A DNA stretch of 64,000 bases, from contig JADWQD010000010.1 of NCBI GenBank assembly GCA_016110215.1, forward strand, positions 62,001 to 126,000, written 5' to 3'. The DNA comes from Capronia americana (lineage: Eukaryota; Ascomycota; Eurotiomycetes; Chaetothyriales; Herpotrichiellaceae). A model generated the notes under the pieces. That model was not told the origin of the DNA and searched no databases. It saw nothing but the letters and a program-made list of their open reading frames with translations. The position numbers and the translations under genes were made by a program. This document shows, one piece after another, positions 20,757-32,169 of this stretch; within the stretch, counting starts at the first letter, position 1, and every line of letters starts with the position of its first letter.

Positions 20757-20764
20757 TTATAAAG
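20757..20764 (+). promoter_or_regulatory. Isolated TATA-like box
   Basis: TTATAAAG followed directly by GGGGGCGG. It would direct rightward transcription into 20.8-21.4 kb, where no protein gene is visible. It could serve an untranslated RNA or be fortuitous. Confidence 0.3.
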
Positions 20765-21172
20765 GGGGCGGCTTCGGAGAGGTCGAGATTCGCGACCGGA
20801 TACACACATTGTCGTGATTCGTGATATCTTGGTTCTTAGCAAACGGGGTCGCTCTACTGTAGCTGCCTGGCTGGTGTGGCTGGCTAAAATAGCCATGTCG
20901 ACGACGGATCAATCGATCAATCAAATCAATCAAGCAATCACTTAATCATCGGTTCTCAAGCTCCTCTGCCCTTCGATATGCAAGTCTGTGTGTGATAATT
21001 TTGATTCTTCAGCCCAGTTGTACCATGCTGTTTTCTCCATCCTGCCCTGCTCATACAGTACTTAACACCTATTCATGTTCGAGGAATAACAAACAACACT
21101 GGATGCGTGTGCTGTTCTAACAGTAAGCCTACAATGTAACTTGACTCGAACTCTCAGACAGCTGCTGCATGC

Positions 21173-21194
21173 CACACACACACACACACACACA
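21173..21194. repeat. (CA)11 microsatellite
   Basis: Eleven uninterrupted CA units about 230 bp downstream of the stop of the minus-strand C2H2 regulator. Confidence 0.95.
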
Positions 21195-21422
21195 TCAAGA
21201 GCAAAGCTCGACGGGAGTCTCGTTCCGTACTCTTTCAGAAGTTCTGGCGTGGCTCAAGTGAGGACAACAAAACCTGATTTCACTTCCCTTTTCCTCTTAC
21301 CACGGCCAACTCGCACGTCTCAAGCCATAAACCTCAACGCCTTCCGCTGCCAGTGTTCTCGTGTATCCGGACAGGTATGTCGATTCCGCAGCAGTCGTAG
21401 TCACGCCGACAATGGCACGTCC

Positions 21423-24325
21423 CTAACGTCCACTCGCCGCCGCAATCTCGCCCTGTGTCTCGAGAATATCCGCATAAATCTCCAACGCACTGCCGATCAT
21501 GTCTACAATCGCCCAACTGGTATTACCCTTGAAGGTCTTGCTCCACACCCTCACCACCGCGACACTCAGTTGTCTCATCTTTTCGGTGTCGTCCAGCAAC
21601 TCGCGCGACTCGTTCAGAACCGTGTGGTCATTTGCATCGCCGTTGAGAGGCACGGTCATCTCGGTCTCGTCAAGCAGGGATCGCACCCAGAGCAGGAGTT
21701 TTCGTTCGTGTTCGGTGACGGGCGCGCCGCCGGACGATTTCAGGTTGGAGAGCACGTACAGCCATTTCGAGAGCAGGAACGCGCATTCGAGACTGCAGAG
21801 GGAGTGTTGGATTGACCAGAAGAAGGTCTGCGTGCGCGCAACGAAGTCGATCCCCAGGCGGACAGGAATTGAGAGCGCGTGGGCCGAGTGTAACAGCGCA
21901 GGAGTGAGGCGTGGGTCGCGACGGATGTCCGGCGTGTTGAGTAAGGCGCTGGCAATCTGTGTCGCGTCTCGAGTCTCCAGATGGCGGAGGGGACCCATGT
22001 CCACGTGGAGGCGGATGTATGCCAGGCCTAAGAGGGCGGTGGACGTAAACGCGACTGGGCCGTTGGGATTTTGGGGATCGAGGCTCGATTCCGGAGCACG
22101 TTTCCAGCCTGCTTTCCACGAAGAAAGGCCGCGGTCGAGCACGGCGATGTCTTCCATTCGCAGACTCGAGCCGGCGACACCAGGCCAGGCCAGCGAGAGT
22201 TGTCGTGCAAAGAAGATCTGTTGGATGAGTGCGTGGACGAGAATGTAGTTGCCTAGAGGCGAGATAGGAGTCGACGTGGCCTGGTTCTGCTTGGTGAATA
22301 GTCGTGAGAAGGCTGTTTGGAAAGGCATCTGCGGTGCTGCGTTGGCTTGCCGTAGTTTCTGCCACTGTTCGGCAGTGGTCGCCTTCCATTCATTAGCCGG
22401 GTCGGGCAGGCTGAGTTTGATCTCGGAGTTCAGAATGAGTGGAGGCACGTTCCAGGTGATGGAGTGCAGATTGAAGAAGCAGTAGACGATCAGCTTCGTG
22501 CGCTTCTCGCCTTCAATCTTGATCCAGTCTTCCCAAGTCAACTCTTCTGGTGACTGCATGATCTCGGGACTAGTAAGACCTGCTTCTCGAACGAGTCGCG
22601 CAAGAATGCTTTGGAACGCCAAGGCTTCGCGCAGCAGCTCCGTATGTCTCTCCCACGTCGCGAAAGCCGTCAACAGCAGCAGTGCCTGTATCGAGTCCAT
22701 CTGCTCTCGGCTGTCTGCAGCGACAGCATCTTCCGGAGAGACTTGCTGGAAAGGACTGCTGCTTGAATGGCTCTGGTTAGTGAATCCTCCACCTGGCGAT
22801 TGCACCATTGACCCAGTGCGAGGTCGATTCCACAGGTGGGGTGTCGAAGACTCATCACGTCGCCGAATCTGCTCCAACACAACAGCTTTGGCGGCATAGA
22901 AGAGTTCAATGCCCCGGCTATTCTCGAACCGATACTGTGCCCCGACGGCAGCTAGGGCGAGAACAAGCTCCGGACCGCTGGAAGCAACCTGCAGAGTCGG
23001 CACATGAATGAACGGTAGGTGTTCGTGGAAGCCATTAACATATCCAGCCAAATACCGGGAAAGCGAGTGCCTTGAAGGAGGAATGAACCCTTTCGGCATG
23101 ACATTGTCGAAAGCTTGGAGCCTCGATGCGAAGATGGATCGATCTGAATCGGAGACATCCCAGGTGGTTCTGACCACTTTGGCCTCTGCTTCTTCGACCG
23201 TCGTGCTTCGCGGAGGGTCTGGCCGAGTGAAGTCAGGATCTCGAGCCTCTGGCTGAAGGGACGGTAATCTTGAGCCAAATCGTGAAAAAGTGCTTGTTTC
23301 TTCTTGTGGAACAGCGAGTTTGCTATCGGTGGAATGCTCACCGTTCAAATGCGGCCTCGATATGTTCAGGTGATCACCTCTCAACTCGGCGGGAGAGTTG
23401 TAGTTGTCAACCTGATCATTCCCAAACATGTTGGCATACCATTCGGACGAAAGGCCCACGCTGTCTAGGAACACGGTGAAGTCTTGCATGGGATCACCCA
23501 GGTCCGGGGTCTCGAACATGGAGGTCGACTGGCCGTAACCTTCGGTCAGCATTCTCGGTTGGTATTGACCCTCGGTGACAGCAGGCATCAACTGTTGCAT
23601 CGGCTCGTTCAGCTGTTCTTGCGTCACCGGCAGGCCGGACATGTACTGATCTTGGCCGCTTGAGGCAACATGGCTTGCGGCATGCGACAACAGGTTCAAG
23701 TCGTAGCCCCAGGATGGATCAAGCGACGGCGCGTTGATGGACGACGAATGGTGCGCAGATATCCCCTCGACGGGATTGATGCCATTGGCAGGCTGCATGA
23801 GCTGTGGATCTAGCATATCCATCATGCCTCTGCCATCGTGCGCAGCCGCCTGAGGTGACAGCAAAGGCTGATTCTGCTGTGGTGTGATGTCCATGGGATC
23901 GGAGTCAACCCCCACCCCTTGTTGTACATGGCCTTGCGCCCTTGCTGCGGCTTCCTTTGCATGGTTGGCGTTCTGAAGATGGTGCTTGTGCGACTTTCTT
24001 GTGGTGTGCTGCTCTTCCTCACCTGGGTGGACAAGTCTCTCGTGTCGCACCAGGAGGTCGCTGCGCGCAAACGTCTTGGAGCATATTTCACACACGAACG
24101 GCTTCTCCTTGGTATGCGTGCGGATGTGGCGTTGGAGGTGTTCCTGTATTGCGCGTGGCCATGTCAGTCATCGGCCGCAGCAATGGACTCGGCGCGGTTG
24201 GTGAACGGGGAGCTTACCAGACGCGCAAAGAGGCGTTGGCAGTGCGGACACGGCAAGGTCTTGTTCTTGTTGCCAGATTGCTTGCGTTTGACTCTGCCGC
24301 CGCCGCTCAACTGTGTTGTGTCCAT
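21423..24325 (-). CDS. C2H2 zinc-finger transcription factor with fungal-specific regulatory domain
   Basis: Two exons (24218-24325 and 21423-24143) with a 74-bp intron 24144-24217 give 942 aa. The intron falls inside the first finger, and splicing joins CPHCQRLFARL to EHLQRHIRTH. Finger 1 is C26, C29, H42, H46 and finger 2 is C54, C57, H70, H75 with FARSDLLVRH. A linker with Gln/His-rich stretches leads to a fungal-specific transcription factor domain in the middle (SRHSLSRYLAGYVNGFHEHLPFIHVPT...). This fingers-plus-domain layout is common in nuclear regulators of filamentous fungi; the target genes are unknown. Start chosen at MDTTQLS; an in-frame ATG at 24394 would add 23 residues. The next gene on the same strand ends 307 bp upstream. 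Confidence 0.9.
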
Positions 24326-24632
24326 AGCTTCATAAAGGCGTCGCTCTATCGCTGGGTGTGGAGATGCGATTCTCAGTGAGGGGTACTTCGACATTCGAGG
24401 ACGGATTCCGAGGAAAGCTGGAGATGAGGAGATGAACTGCGGAGCAGAGCAGAGGGGCGAGCAAGCTTCTGTCTCTGTCGCCAGCCACCTGGCCATCTGC
24501 CGAAATGCCGAACGTGCGTCCCGGCGAAGCGCGGTCTGAATAGAGTTTAGCCTGCATTTAGCGGAAGGTTTGCCGACCGCGGTCGGTGCTGCTCGGGCCA
24601 ACATCCGTCCACCTTCCACCGGCTCGCTTTTA
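24326..24632. other. Upstream region of the C2H2 regulator
   Basis: 307 bp between two minus-strand genes. It is open in frame with the C2H2 gene back to 24643, so a longer N-terminus is formally possible. A perfect GACCGCGGTC palindrome lies near 24576. No separate gene seen. Confidence 0.4.
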
Positions 24633-26396
24633 TCACTTTTCATCCTCTGCCGCGCAAGTCAATGACACGCAGCGCCATAGCCTCTCGCGCACGCGGCCAG
24701 TCATGTCGCTATCAAGCCGTTTTAGTCCCAACATCAACCTGATCACTTTTGCCGCTCGCTCACCCGCAATTGCTGCATCTTCACTGATCAAACCCATCAG
24801 GAGACGCGCCAGTAGATGCTCCGGCGAAAGACCCTTGCAGAGCTCCTCGTGTGTCAAAGCCTCCATGGCACTCAAGAAAAGCTCCTCCATATGCAGCTGG
24901 TCGGCGTACTCAAGAAAGGTGACGCCGAGGTATATCAGACATGCATGCTGGCATGCAAGAGCCGTAAGGCTCCTCTGATGGCCTCTGACTTCTGGCTCCC
25001 CCAGCAACGTACCGTACATCACAGACCCCTGTGAGAAGACTTTCCGCCGCTGCTTCCAGACTCGGAACAAGGTCCTGCATGTCTGCTCCCGATCAGATAT
25101 TTCACGCCGGGTGTCCTCCAGTTGGTCAAGAAATTCGAATAGTTCGTCGCGACGCGCTCCTGGTTCCCCTTCACCTAGATCGTTGTCTATTAAGGACGGC
25201 CATTCACATGACTGAGGCTCTGCTGCATGTTGATCTTTGGCAAACACAAGGTCATTCCTGGACAGAATGGAGCTTCATTAGCCGAATTCGCTTCCCTCTA
25301 ATGCGGTCAGGCCTACCAGATGATCATTGCCTTCAGTTGTCGATTTGAGCTTATAGCTTGAAGGCCTCCTCTCTGCGCCAAGAGCTTCCTCAGCCCTAAC
25401 CAATGTTTCTTAGAGGTCAGTGCATTGCCCAGTCGCCGCTGCAGAGAGTAAGCTATATCCAGCAATTGCACTTGAGATCTAGTGCTCACCTCGACAGTAG
25501 CCAACAGAGTTACAGCGAAGATAGTGGCATCATTGCATGCAGATGGGCCTTTCCCGAGCATATCGTTAACGGCTCTCAAGGCAGCCGTCATGTGGCGGAG
25601 CGATCTGGACGACTCTCTGATGCCTTGTAACGAGTCGATGTGCCTCGACGCAAGTGTCATAATTGCACAAAGAGCTGCCAGGTTGTCGAAAGAAAGGTGA
25701 TATAACAGCTTTTGCATAGGGCTTTTCACCCTTGTGCCGTACATGAGGTATGGAATGACAACTGTATCTGCCTTCCGTCAGCGAATATTCCGCATCGATA
25801 ACTAAAGCCGTCAAAACATGAAGCCAACATCATCAACACAGCTTACAGTGATCCATCAATTCGTTCACTTCGTCGTTGAAAGGTACAGGATAGCTCTCGA
25901 AAGGATTGCGTCTCCCTCCTCCAAGTCTTTCGATGATGTGCGGCATGGAAGCAGCGCTTTCTTGTGGTAACGATGGCTCCAGCTGCAGGCGTTTGTCCTT
26001 GCTTCTTGCCTTCTTACTGTAGGCACCGAATCTCAAGTCCGGGCCAGCCTTTTCGCGCTTGGCCTTCTCCCTGCGATCACAGACCTTCGTCACGGCTGGA
26101 CCAACTTCTTCCACAAACGCGTACTTGCAAACCGAGCGCCGATTTTTGCTTTCCTCCAAGCCACCGCCCTCGCCCTCGCTTTCGCTACCGCTTCCGCTTT
26201 CGGCAGCTAACTTTGGAGCGGTCCATCTCAGATGCATGTAGACTTCCGCATCAAGCCGCTGTTTGCGCCTCACTGCAATCATTGCTTGAGAACGTACGAT
26301 CCGACGCGTCGATGCACACATGGTATTTCGCTGCCCGGCGTCATTAGCCGTCTCATTGATGAAGCGCAGGCCGGGACTGGAGTCCTTGACCGACAT
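24633..26396 (-). CDS. Fungal-specific transcription-factor-domain protein without a zinc cluster (tachykinin-family type)
   Basis: Three exons (25847-26396, 25317-25761, 24633-25257) with introns of 85 and 59 bp give 539 aa in one clean frame. The N-terminus (FINETANDAGQRN ... RSQAMIAVRRKQR) and the central RRNPFESYPVPFNDEVNELMDHF are hallmarks of the fungal family annotated as tachykinin-family or PF11951-like proteins. It is related to the regulatory half of Zn2Cys6 factors but has no DNA-binding cluster. The first junction creates MDHF/VIPYLMYG and the second IIW/NDLVFAKD. The rest is helical (SFDNLAALCAIMTLASRHID and similar). The function of this family is poorly known; a role in transcription is inference. 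Confidence 0.85.
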
Positions 26397-27774
26397 TGTC
26401 GTCGGTAGGTGAGCGGTCGACAGCAGAACCCTGACTTCACCAAAGTTGACACTTGATCAACCCCGAGCTGGAGCACAATCAAATATCCCACATCAGTGGC
26501 GGTTCATGGTCCAGCGACGAATTCTGGCCCCGTTGCAGTCCGGCGGCGTCCAATCCAAAGGCGTTCAGGCACCGGCCCTTAGTCGGCAACAACGAAAACT
26601 CGATAACCCGGAACCCTAGAATGCCATCCCCAGCGAACCGATACGCCATAAAGCTTCAACGCCATGTGCCGCCCCCCGTCACATCTGCCTTTGTCAGCAA
26701 TTTTCTGCTCCCCACCGAATGATTAGTGGACCAGCAGGTGACAAATAGTCTATAACTCGATCTTTGCCATCCAGTGAATGTGCTTCATCGCGCCTGTTGC
26801 CCCTCCACCGCATCTCGGAACGTTCCAACGCAATTTTTCCGGGCGGAATGACTAGACTTGCATTGCTAGATGTCCGCTCGGAAACGCCTCATATGAATCT
26901 CGCGGTTGCGATCCTTGAGATAGGGGCTTGCAAAAATGCCCCACAACCTCGAGTCCATACCAAATCGGTTCATTGCCAAGTTTCCAAATCGGGCTTTCTT
27001 GAATACATGTGGACACTTCTCCCATGCGACAGGCATACGTAAAAGGGGCTAAAGGTAAAAGTGCCTACAGGCAGGCACGTCTCCCCGCTATCGAGCTATT
27101 ACATAATTACTCGACGTGCAGATCCCCGAGAAATGGCAAGCTGACAAAAGAAGCTTGTGGCGAACCGAGACCCAGACTGCATTCTGTCGGCGCGTCCTCC
27201 TTCGGAACCGATGGTTAGTCGACAGACGTTGCTGGAGCAAAGAAGCGGGCGGGCGACCAGGATGTTGCAAGCAGCGAGCAGCGAGCAGGGGGGCTGAAGG
27301 ACTGCCATGGGTCCTGGAAGTACTGTACTGTACTGTACACTAACTTCGTCTTCACGCTGCAGCGCCAGCAGGAGATCCCCCGGGCAAGTCAGGCGCCGAC
27401 ATTGAATTGTAGTGGAATGTCACAGAGAGCTAACTTGATTCGTCCAGGCAAGATGGCCTGGCTCTTCATTGATCGACGGAAGTTAACACCGTAACGCGGA
27501 TTAGCCTCAGTGGAAAGTGTTGGCTGAAAGAATATCCCGAGGCGCACTTTCTAAGTATGTAGCAGCTATTTTGCGGAGTGGATTTCAGGAGGATCGGAGA
27601 TCAAGACCTCAGTAACTATCAGCGACCCATCTCGGGGCTTCACTCAAGGCGAAAGGTATTTTTGGTTATCTGGTTGTATTATTATCCTCGTGAGCTTCCG
27701 GTTGTTGAGAACCTGCTTTAGATCATTGAGCCACCCCGGCGGCCCGGGTTGGGTCCGCCCATCATTTCATTCGA
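26397..27774. other. Spacer
   Basis: No supported gene. It contains the promoter of the preceding minus-strand gene and the 3' flank of the serine-biosynthesis gene. A GTACTGTAC-type tract lies at about 27319-27338. Confidence 0.4.
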
Positions 27775-29122
27775 TCAGGACTTCGCAAAATGGACTAACC
27801 AGGCTGCCAACTTCTGTACATTCTCCAGCGGTACCGCGTTGTAGTTGCTCGCGCGGATGCCGCCGACGGATCTATGGCCCTTCAGACCGAGAAGGCCCTG
27901 CTTTTCCGCGCCAGCAAGGAACGCCTTTTCCGTGGCATCGTCTGGCTCCCCTCCCTCGCTCTGGACGATTCGGAAGCAAATGTTCATCCTACTCCTCACG
28001 CTGCTATCGGGGACAACGCGATACGTGCCCGAATGGGCGTCCAGAGTATCGTATAGGATCTTTGCTTTTTGATCGGCAACCTCTTCTTGCCCGGAGACCT
28101 TCTTGGGGCCGTACGTCGCGACGAGCTGTTGCAACACCGACGTTGCGACGTACAGGTTGAAGATAGGGAGTGTGTTGTAAAGACTGTTGTTAGAGGCGAT
28201 GGTCGAGAACGAGAACATGATCGGCGGCAGACACCCCGAAGTCGGGATCACAGGTGACAAGGCATGGAGGAACGTTGGAGATGGGACAAGGTCCAGCAAG
28301 GACTTTCGGATAATGACGACGGTGATGCCGGCAATGCCGAGGTTCTTCTGCGCACCTCCCTGAAGCAGACCGTTAGCATCCACTGAAGATGTGTTCGATG
28401 CGGCAGTGACTCACGAAGATGATACCGTACTTCCGAACGTCAATTTTCCGGCTGAGAAAGTTGCTGGACATGTCGGCAACGACAATCCGTTCTTCACCTT
28501 CCAATGACTTAGGGAAACTCGGGAACTCAACGCCGTCGACGGTCTCGTTGTCGCAAAGGTATACGAACGCGCTTCCGCTCGGTGTCAAGCTCCATTCCTT
28601 CTCATCGGGGATCTTGCCGAACTTGCCCCCGTTGCTCTTCCTCGCATCCAGGGCAACGTTGACATACTTGGCACCAATCAGTCTCGTTGCCTCTTGACTC
28701 GCTTTTAGAGACCAGGACCCCGTCACGAGATAGTCGACCTTCAATTCACTCTCAATTTCCTTCTTCACCCGCTCCAGAACTTCGGCATCCTTGCCTTCGC
28801 CGAGCTCTGCAACGGCTTTTCTCCGCCGCTTCTCAATCCAGGCTCCGACGAGATTTTGCAGGGCTGCGCTGAACTCTCCAGTGCCTCCCGCTTGCATGAA
28901 CAGGACGTCATATTCGTCCACGGGGATGTCGTAGAGAGTTGCTAGTGAGTCTTTCGCGTCAGCAAGGATTTTGTTCGCAGTTGAAGAACGATGCGAGATC
29001 TCGGCTAGCGAGAGGCCGGTGTTTTCGAAGTTGACAAATGCTTCGGCAGATTTCTCTATGACTGAAGTTGGCAAGGGGGCAGGCCCAGCGCCAAAGTAGG
29101 CGACTTCGGAGCGACTTGGCAT
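27775..29122 (-). CDS. SER1: Phosphoserine aminotransferase
   Basis: PLP-dependent class V aminotransferase converting 3-phosphohydroxypyruvate and glutamate to phosphoserine, the second step of serine synthesis. Two exons (28415-29122 and 27775-28359) with a 55-bp intron (branch GCTAAC) give 430 aa, the usual length. The N-terminus has YFGAGPAPLPTSVIEKS. The cofactor-binding region has FMQAGGTGEFSA. The Schiff-base lysine is K241 in FGGAQKNLG, and the splice junction lies just before GGAQKN. The C-terminus has the typical GHRSVGGIRASNYNAVPLE. An in-frame upstream ATG at 29173 would add 17 residues. Well conserved throughout. Confidence 0.95.
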
Positions 29123-29830
29123 GTTTCTTGAAGTCTTCAAACTATGAAATGAGGAAAGGCTCTGGGCATACAATGAAGAAGTATTACTCCAGTCACTGAA
29201 TGAGAGCGGAGTCTTTGCTCAATGCTGTGGCTTGATGTGCAGTTTAAAGCTATATCGTGAGACCGAGGTGGGGATCGATGGTCTTAAGAAAAATGATATG
29301 GTCGAAAATGAGTCAGTGAAGAAAAGTCTGGGGTAGGAAGAGGAGGCCCGTTGAGATCACGCCCTGTCTGGGGCTCTTGGCAGGAGAAGAAATTCTTTCA
29401 GCCAATCGATGACGAGCGACATGCAAGGCTCCGATTAGTTCCGCTTGCACTGAATTGGAGACAAAGGTATCATATTCTCTAATGGATAACTCCCACAGTC
29501 CTGCCGTGTAATCCTCAAGCTCTCAGAGAGCGGCACAGAGCAATGACAATGCCTTCAAAGCATTGTCTGGTTCAACTGACCGAGTACAGCGCTGGTGATG
29601 GTAGGGGAGCCTGTCCTTATGCCACCGCGTTTATCACCACTCCAGCATCGCATACAGGGGATCCACGGTCCCATACAATGATAGTCTCGTCATTACCAGC
29701 CAGTCAGCGGCTGACACATCTGAGTTGAAGTTTCATCGTGTCCTCTTCAGCATCTCATGTCAGTCGTCGTCTATGTCACCCTCTCAGATCTCACCACTGT
29801 CGGTGTCCTCATTCTCGTCAACTTCATATC
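29123..29830. other. Spacer
   Basis: Promoter of SER1 and 3' flank of the small secreted-protein gene. No gene or clear repeat seen. Confidence 0.4.
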
Positions 29831-30337
29831 TCAACGCGACAGAGTCTCCTCGAATTCTATCTCTTCTGAAGTGTCTCGTTCTTCGGGAGAGGAACGGATG
29901 GGAAGCAGTAGGCGGGGCGCGTCGTCCATACTCTCGAGCGCCGGTGTATTCCGCTTTCTGATGTTCAAGCCACTTGGGGTCGAGCTTGACGATGAGGTTG
30001 AGTTGGCCAAAAAGTCGAGGGGACTGTATGTCCATTGGCACTCGTCCCGGTCGAGGCTGCAGATCAAGTTCGGGTAGTCGTTGGAGAAGTAGTCTGGCTT
30101 TGGGATTCCATTAAGGGCATATATTACTTGAGGGATGGTCTCGAGAGACATGCAACCGGTAACGGAGGAGGCTCGAATCCAGAATAGACCGTGGTTGAAC
30201 CAGTGGTCGATACAGTCGCAGTTGTAGCTCACATCGGTACGCTTGACAACTGGGGGTGTGCCGGGAAGAGCAGCTGGTAGACCGAGCACTAAGGGTGCTA
30301 TCATGAAAGTGAGAACAAGGTATAGAAAGAACAGCAT
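29831..30337 (-). CDS. Small secreted protein with five cysteines
   Basis: Single-exon 168-aa protein. Start chosen at the methionine directly before a hydrophobic stretch, MLFFLYLVLTFMIAPLVLG, a classical signal peptide followed by small residues. An upstream in-frame ATG at 30409 would bury it. The mature part has five cysteines (CDC, GC, IC, EC) in its first 75 residues and aromatic-rich segments (DHWFNHGLFWIR). Two Lys-Arg pairs (VVKRTD and IRKRNT) could be Kex2 processing sites. The C-terminal third is acidic and Ser-rich. Small cysteine-containing secreted proteins are often species-specific in fungi; no family recognised and no function assigned. Confidence 0.55.
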   Translation of the reverse strand: MLFFLYLVLTFMIAPLVLGLPAALPGTPPVVKRTDVSYNCDCIDHWFNHGLFWIRASSVTGCMSLETIPQVIYALNGIPKPDYFSNDYPNLICSLDRDECQWTYSPLDFLANSTSSSSSTPSGLNIRKRNTPALESMDDAPRLLLPIRSSPEERDTSEEIEFEETLSR

Positions 30338-30656
30338 CTTGGGGTCGGTGAGCTTGTGGTTGGAGATGCGAGTCGTGGCAGAGCAGGGACCCAGTTGCGG
30401 TTGAAGCAATAAACGCGTGAAAGCAACGGCAGTGAAGAGAGTACAAGACCCTTCAGTTCAATGTGCGAGAGGAGTGTTCTGAGGAATGTGAGGGGGAAAG
30501 GTGAAGAAATGGAGGCGAAGGTGACGGTGAAGATGAAGTAAAGGAACGTTGAAAAGTGGGAGGCACCTTCCCATCTTCGCGCAATGTGCTTACGACATTT
30601 CAACTGTCGTCATTGTGACCGTCACTTACCTCCTGTTGAGAATGGCAAGCGTCAAC

Positions 30657-31108
30657 ATGGACGCCTTCGTTCCTGACCCAAAAGGGAGAACAGTTGTCCT
30701 AGGTAAAATGCCGAAAGAGGATGATACAGGTGGTCGTTGTAGATCGACCGCGGCGCAGAGACAATGGCTTCAAGTGGAAGGAGAGGCCGCGAGCCGAAGA
30801 TGACTCGCCGTGAAGAGAACGAAACCGAGACTCAGTGCTCCAGCGAGGCTATAGAGACCTCGACCGTCCTCGTTCAAGGTCCAGGTCTCCTCCACGAAGA
30901 CGGTCATATAGAAGAAACGACAGGGACAGGGACAGAGACGAGGAATGCAGACAAGATAGAGATGATTGTGACCCGAGCGAAGAGAGGAAGGAGAAGCGTG
31001 AAAGAAGCCTGCGCCAGAAGTGCCTCCACAACCCAAGTCACGGTGCATGTCAACGACAGACTGGGGACGAAGCGGGCGATTCCATGTTATGCTACAGATC
31101 CTATCTGA
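30657..31108 (+). pseudogene. Decayed, truncated copy of a HUB1/UBL5-like ubiquitin-like gene
   Basis: Pieces of one protein are spread over three plus-strand frames. Frame 0 gives MDAFVPDPKGRTVVLGKMPKEDD from 30657. Frame +1 gives GFKWKERPRAEDDSP, a TGA at 30811-30813, then an Arg/Asp-rich stretch with RPRSRSRSPPRRRSYRRN. Frame 0 returns with KKPAPEVPPQPK at about 31002. Frame +2 then gives VTVHVNDRLGTKRAIPCYATDPI and stops. The last block resembles the start of the ubiquitin-like fold of HUB1/UBL5 proteins, which in many fungi carry an RD/RS-rich N-terminal extension. The rest of the fold is missing, and the next gene begins its 3' end 50 bp on. Several indels plus a stop and truncation indicate a dead copy. 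Family assignment is by memory. Confidence 0.55.
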
Positions 31109-31158
31109 GTTTAATACCTGCTTGTTGACACAATATCGGATACGAGTAGAGTGGAGGC

Positions 31159-32169
31159 TCATATGATCTCTTCGTCCGAGCTCGAATCATAGAGCTGCTT
31201 CTTCTGTTGAATCATCTCTGGAGACTTGGGGTCATGTCCAGTCCTTGAGAGCGACGGCCACCAACTTGGACCTCCTGACCGTGTCGGGCTGCTGGAATCT
31301 GTGGGCGCTGTTTTCTTGGTCGGCGTCTCTCCTATGCCGAATTGCCACCACTTCTTGTTAGACCTCGAATTCTTTTGAGCATCTTTGACCGCTTGCTGCT
31401 CAACCTTCTGAATGTGGCGTTCTACCACTGCAATTAACTCCTTATCTCCTGTGCGCTTTACAGACTGTAGCGTCGATTCTAAATCTTCACTGGACTGAGT
31501 CCCCCGCATCCTCTTCTGCTCCTCCTCCAGGAATACCTCGAGTGCGTCGGCACGTTTGCGATTGATAGCTGTCATTTTGGGAAATGATAGGTTGGCGGTC
31601 AGGGGAACCATCCTTTTGATGACCTCTATCGGTTGGTCGTTGGTAATGGCCGGCAACATTTCGCCTCCAAGATGGTAAGTGTAGCTACCGTTGTCCAAAC
31701 TTATCGCTCCGTGATCTAGAAGGAAGAGAATGAAAGGCGCATTCTGAGGACCCTCTTCAATGGCCAAGCTCAGCATGGATGTCATGTGGTCATCGAACTC
31801 AAAACTGACAACGTCAGGGGAGTAGGAATAGATCAGTTTGAGCATATCGATATCTCGCGTCGTGGCGAGCGTTCTGACGGACAAGGGGTCTCTGAAGTTG
31901 AAGGCAGGATATATAGAGCGCAGGTATCGGACGGTCGACAGTTGCCCATGAGAAATGGCTGCTTCAAAGAGTATAGCCGTCGTAGGAGCACCCTGTCCTT
32001 TGGTATCCTTATACCAGATAATTTCGTGACCTTGTTCGACATGGTGCTCCTCGAACAACCGTTGTAAATGAGCTAGTTGACCAATCTTGCATGCTTCGAT
32101 CATGCATTTCTGGTGAGAAGACAAATTCTTCCATGGCTGCGACTGTGGTTCTGGAAGAGACGTGGCCAT
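31159..32169 (-). CDS. Ankyrin-repeat-like protein
   Basis: Single-exon 336-aa protein. The N-terminal two thirds show degenerate ankyrin-like helical pairs: CMIEACKIGQLAHLQRLFEEH, ILFEAAISHGQLSTVRYLRSIYP, then TTRDIDMLKLIYSYSPDVV and LSLAIEEGPQNAPFILFLLDHGA. A charged coiled-coil-like stretch follows (ALEVFLEEEQKRMRG to HIQKVEQQAVKDAQ). The basic, Ser-rich tail contains KKWWQFGIG and ends in the acidic YDSSSDEEII. There is no signal peptide or membrane helix. It probably mediates protein contacts, but partner and pathway are unknown. It is divergent from the Zn2Cys6 regulator across about 0.85 kb. Confidence 0.78.
   Translation of the reverse strand: MATSLPEPQSQPWKNLSSHQKCMIEACKIGQLAHLQRLFEEHHVEQGHEIIWYKDTKGQGAPTTAILFEAAISHGQLSTVRYLRSIYPAFNFRDPLSVRTLATTRDIDMLKLIYSYSPDVVSFEFDDHMTSMLSLAIEEGPQNAPFILFLLDHGAISLDNGSYTYHLGGEMLPAITNDQPIEVIKRMVPLTANLSFPKMTAINRKRADALEVFLEEEQKRMRGTQSSEDLESTLQSVKRTGDKELIAVVERHIQKVEQQAVKDAQKNSRSNKKWWQFGIGETPTKKTAPTDSSSPTRSGGPSWWPSLSRTGHDPKSPEMIQQKKQLYDSSSDEEII

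Larger units (their letters stand above)
19095..21422. other. Gene-free spacer rich in simple repeats
   Basis: No supported protein gene over 2.3 kb. It holds several short tandem repeats, listed separately, and an isolated TATA-like box at 20757. It ends where the minus-strand C2H2 regulator stops. A 16-codon frame at about 20895 overlaps an ATCA-type repeat and is not called. Confidence 0.5.
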
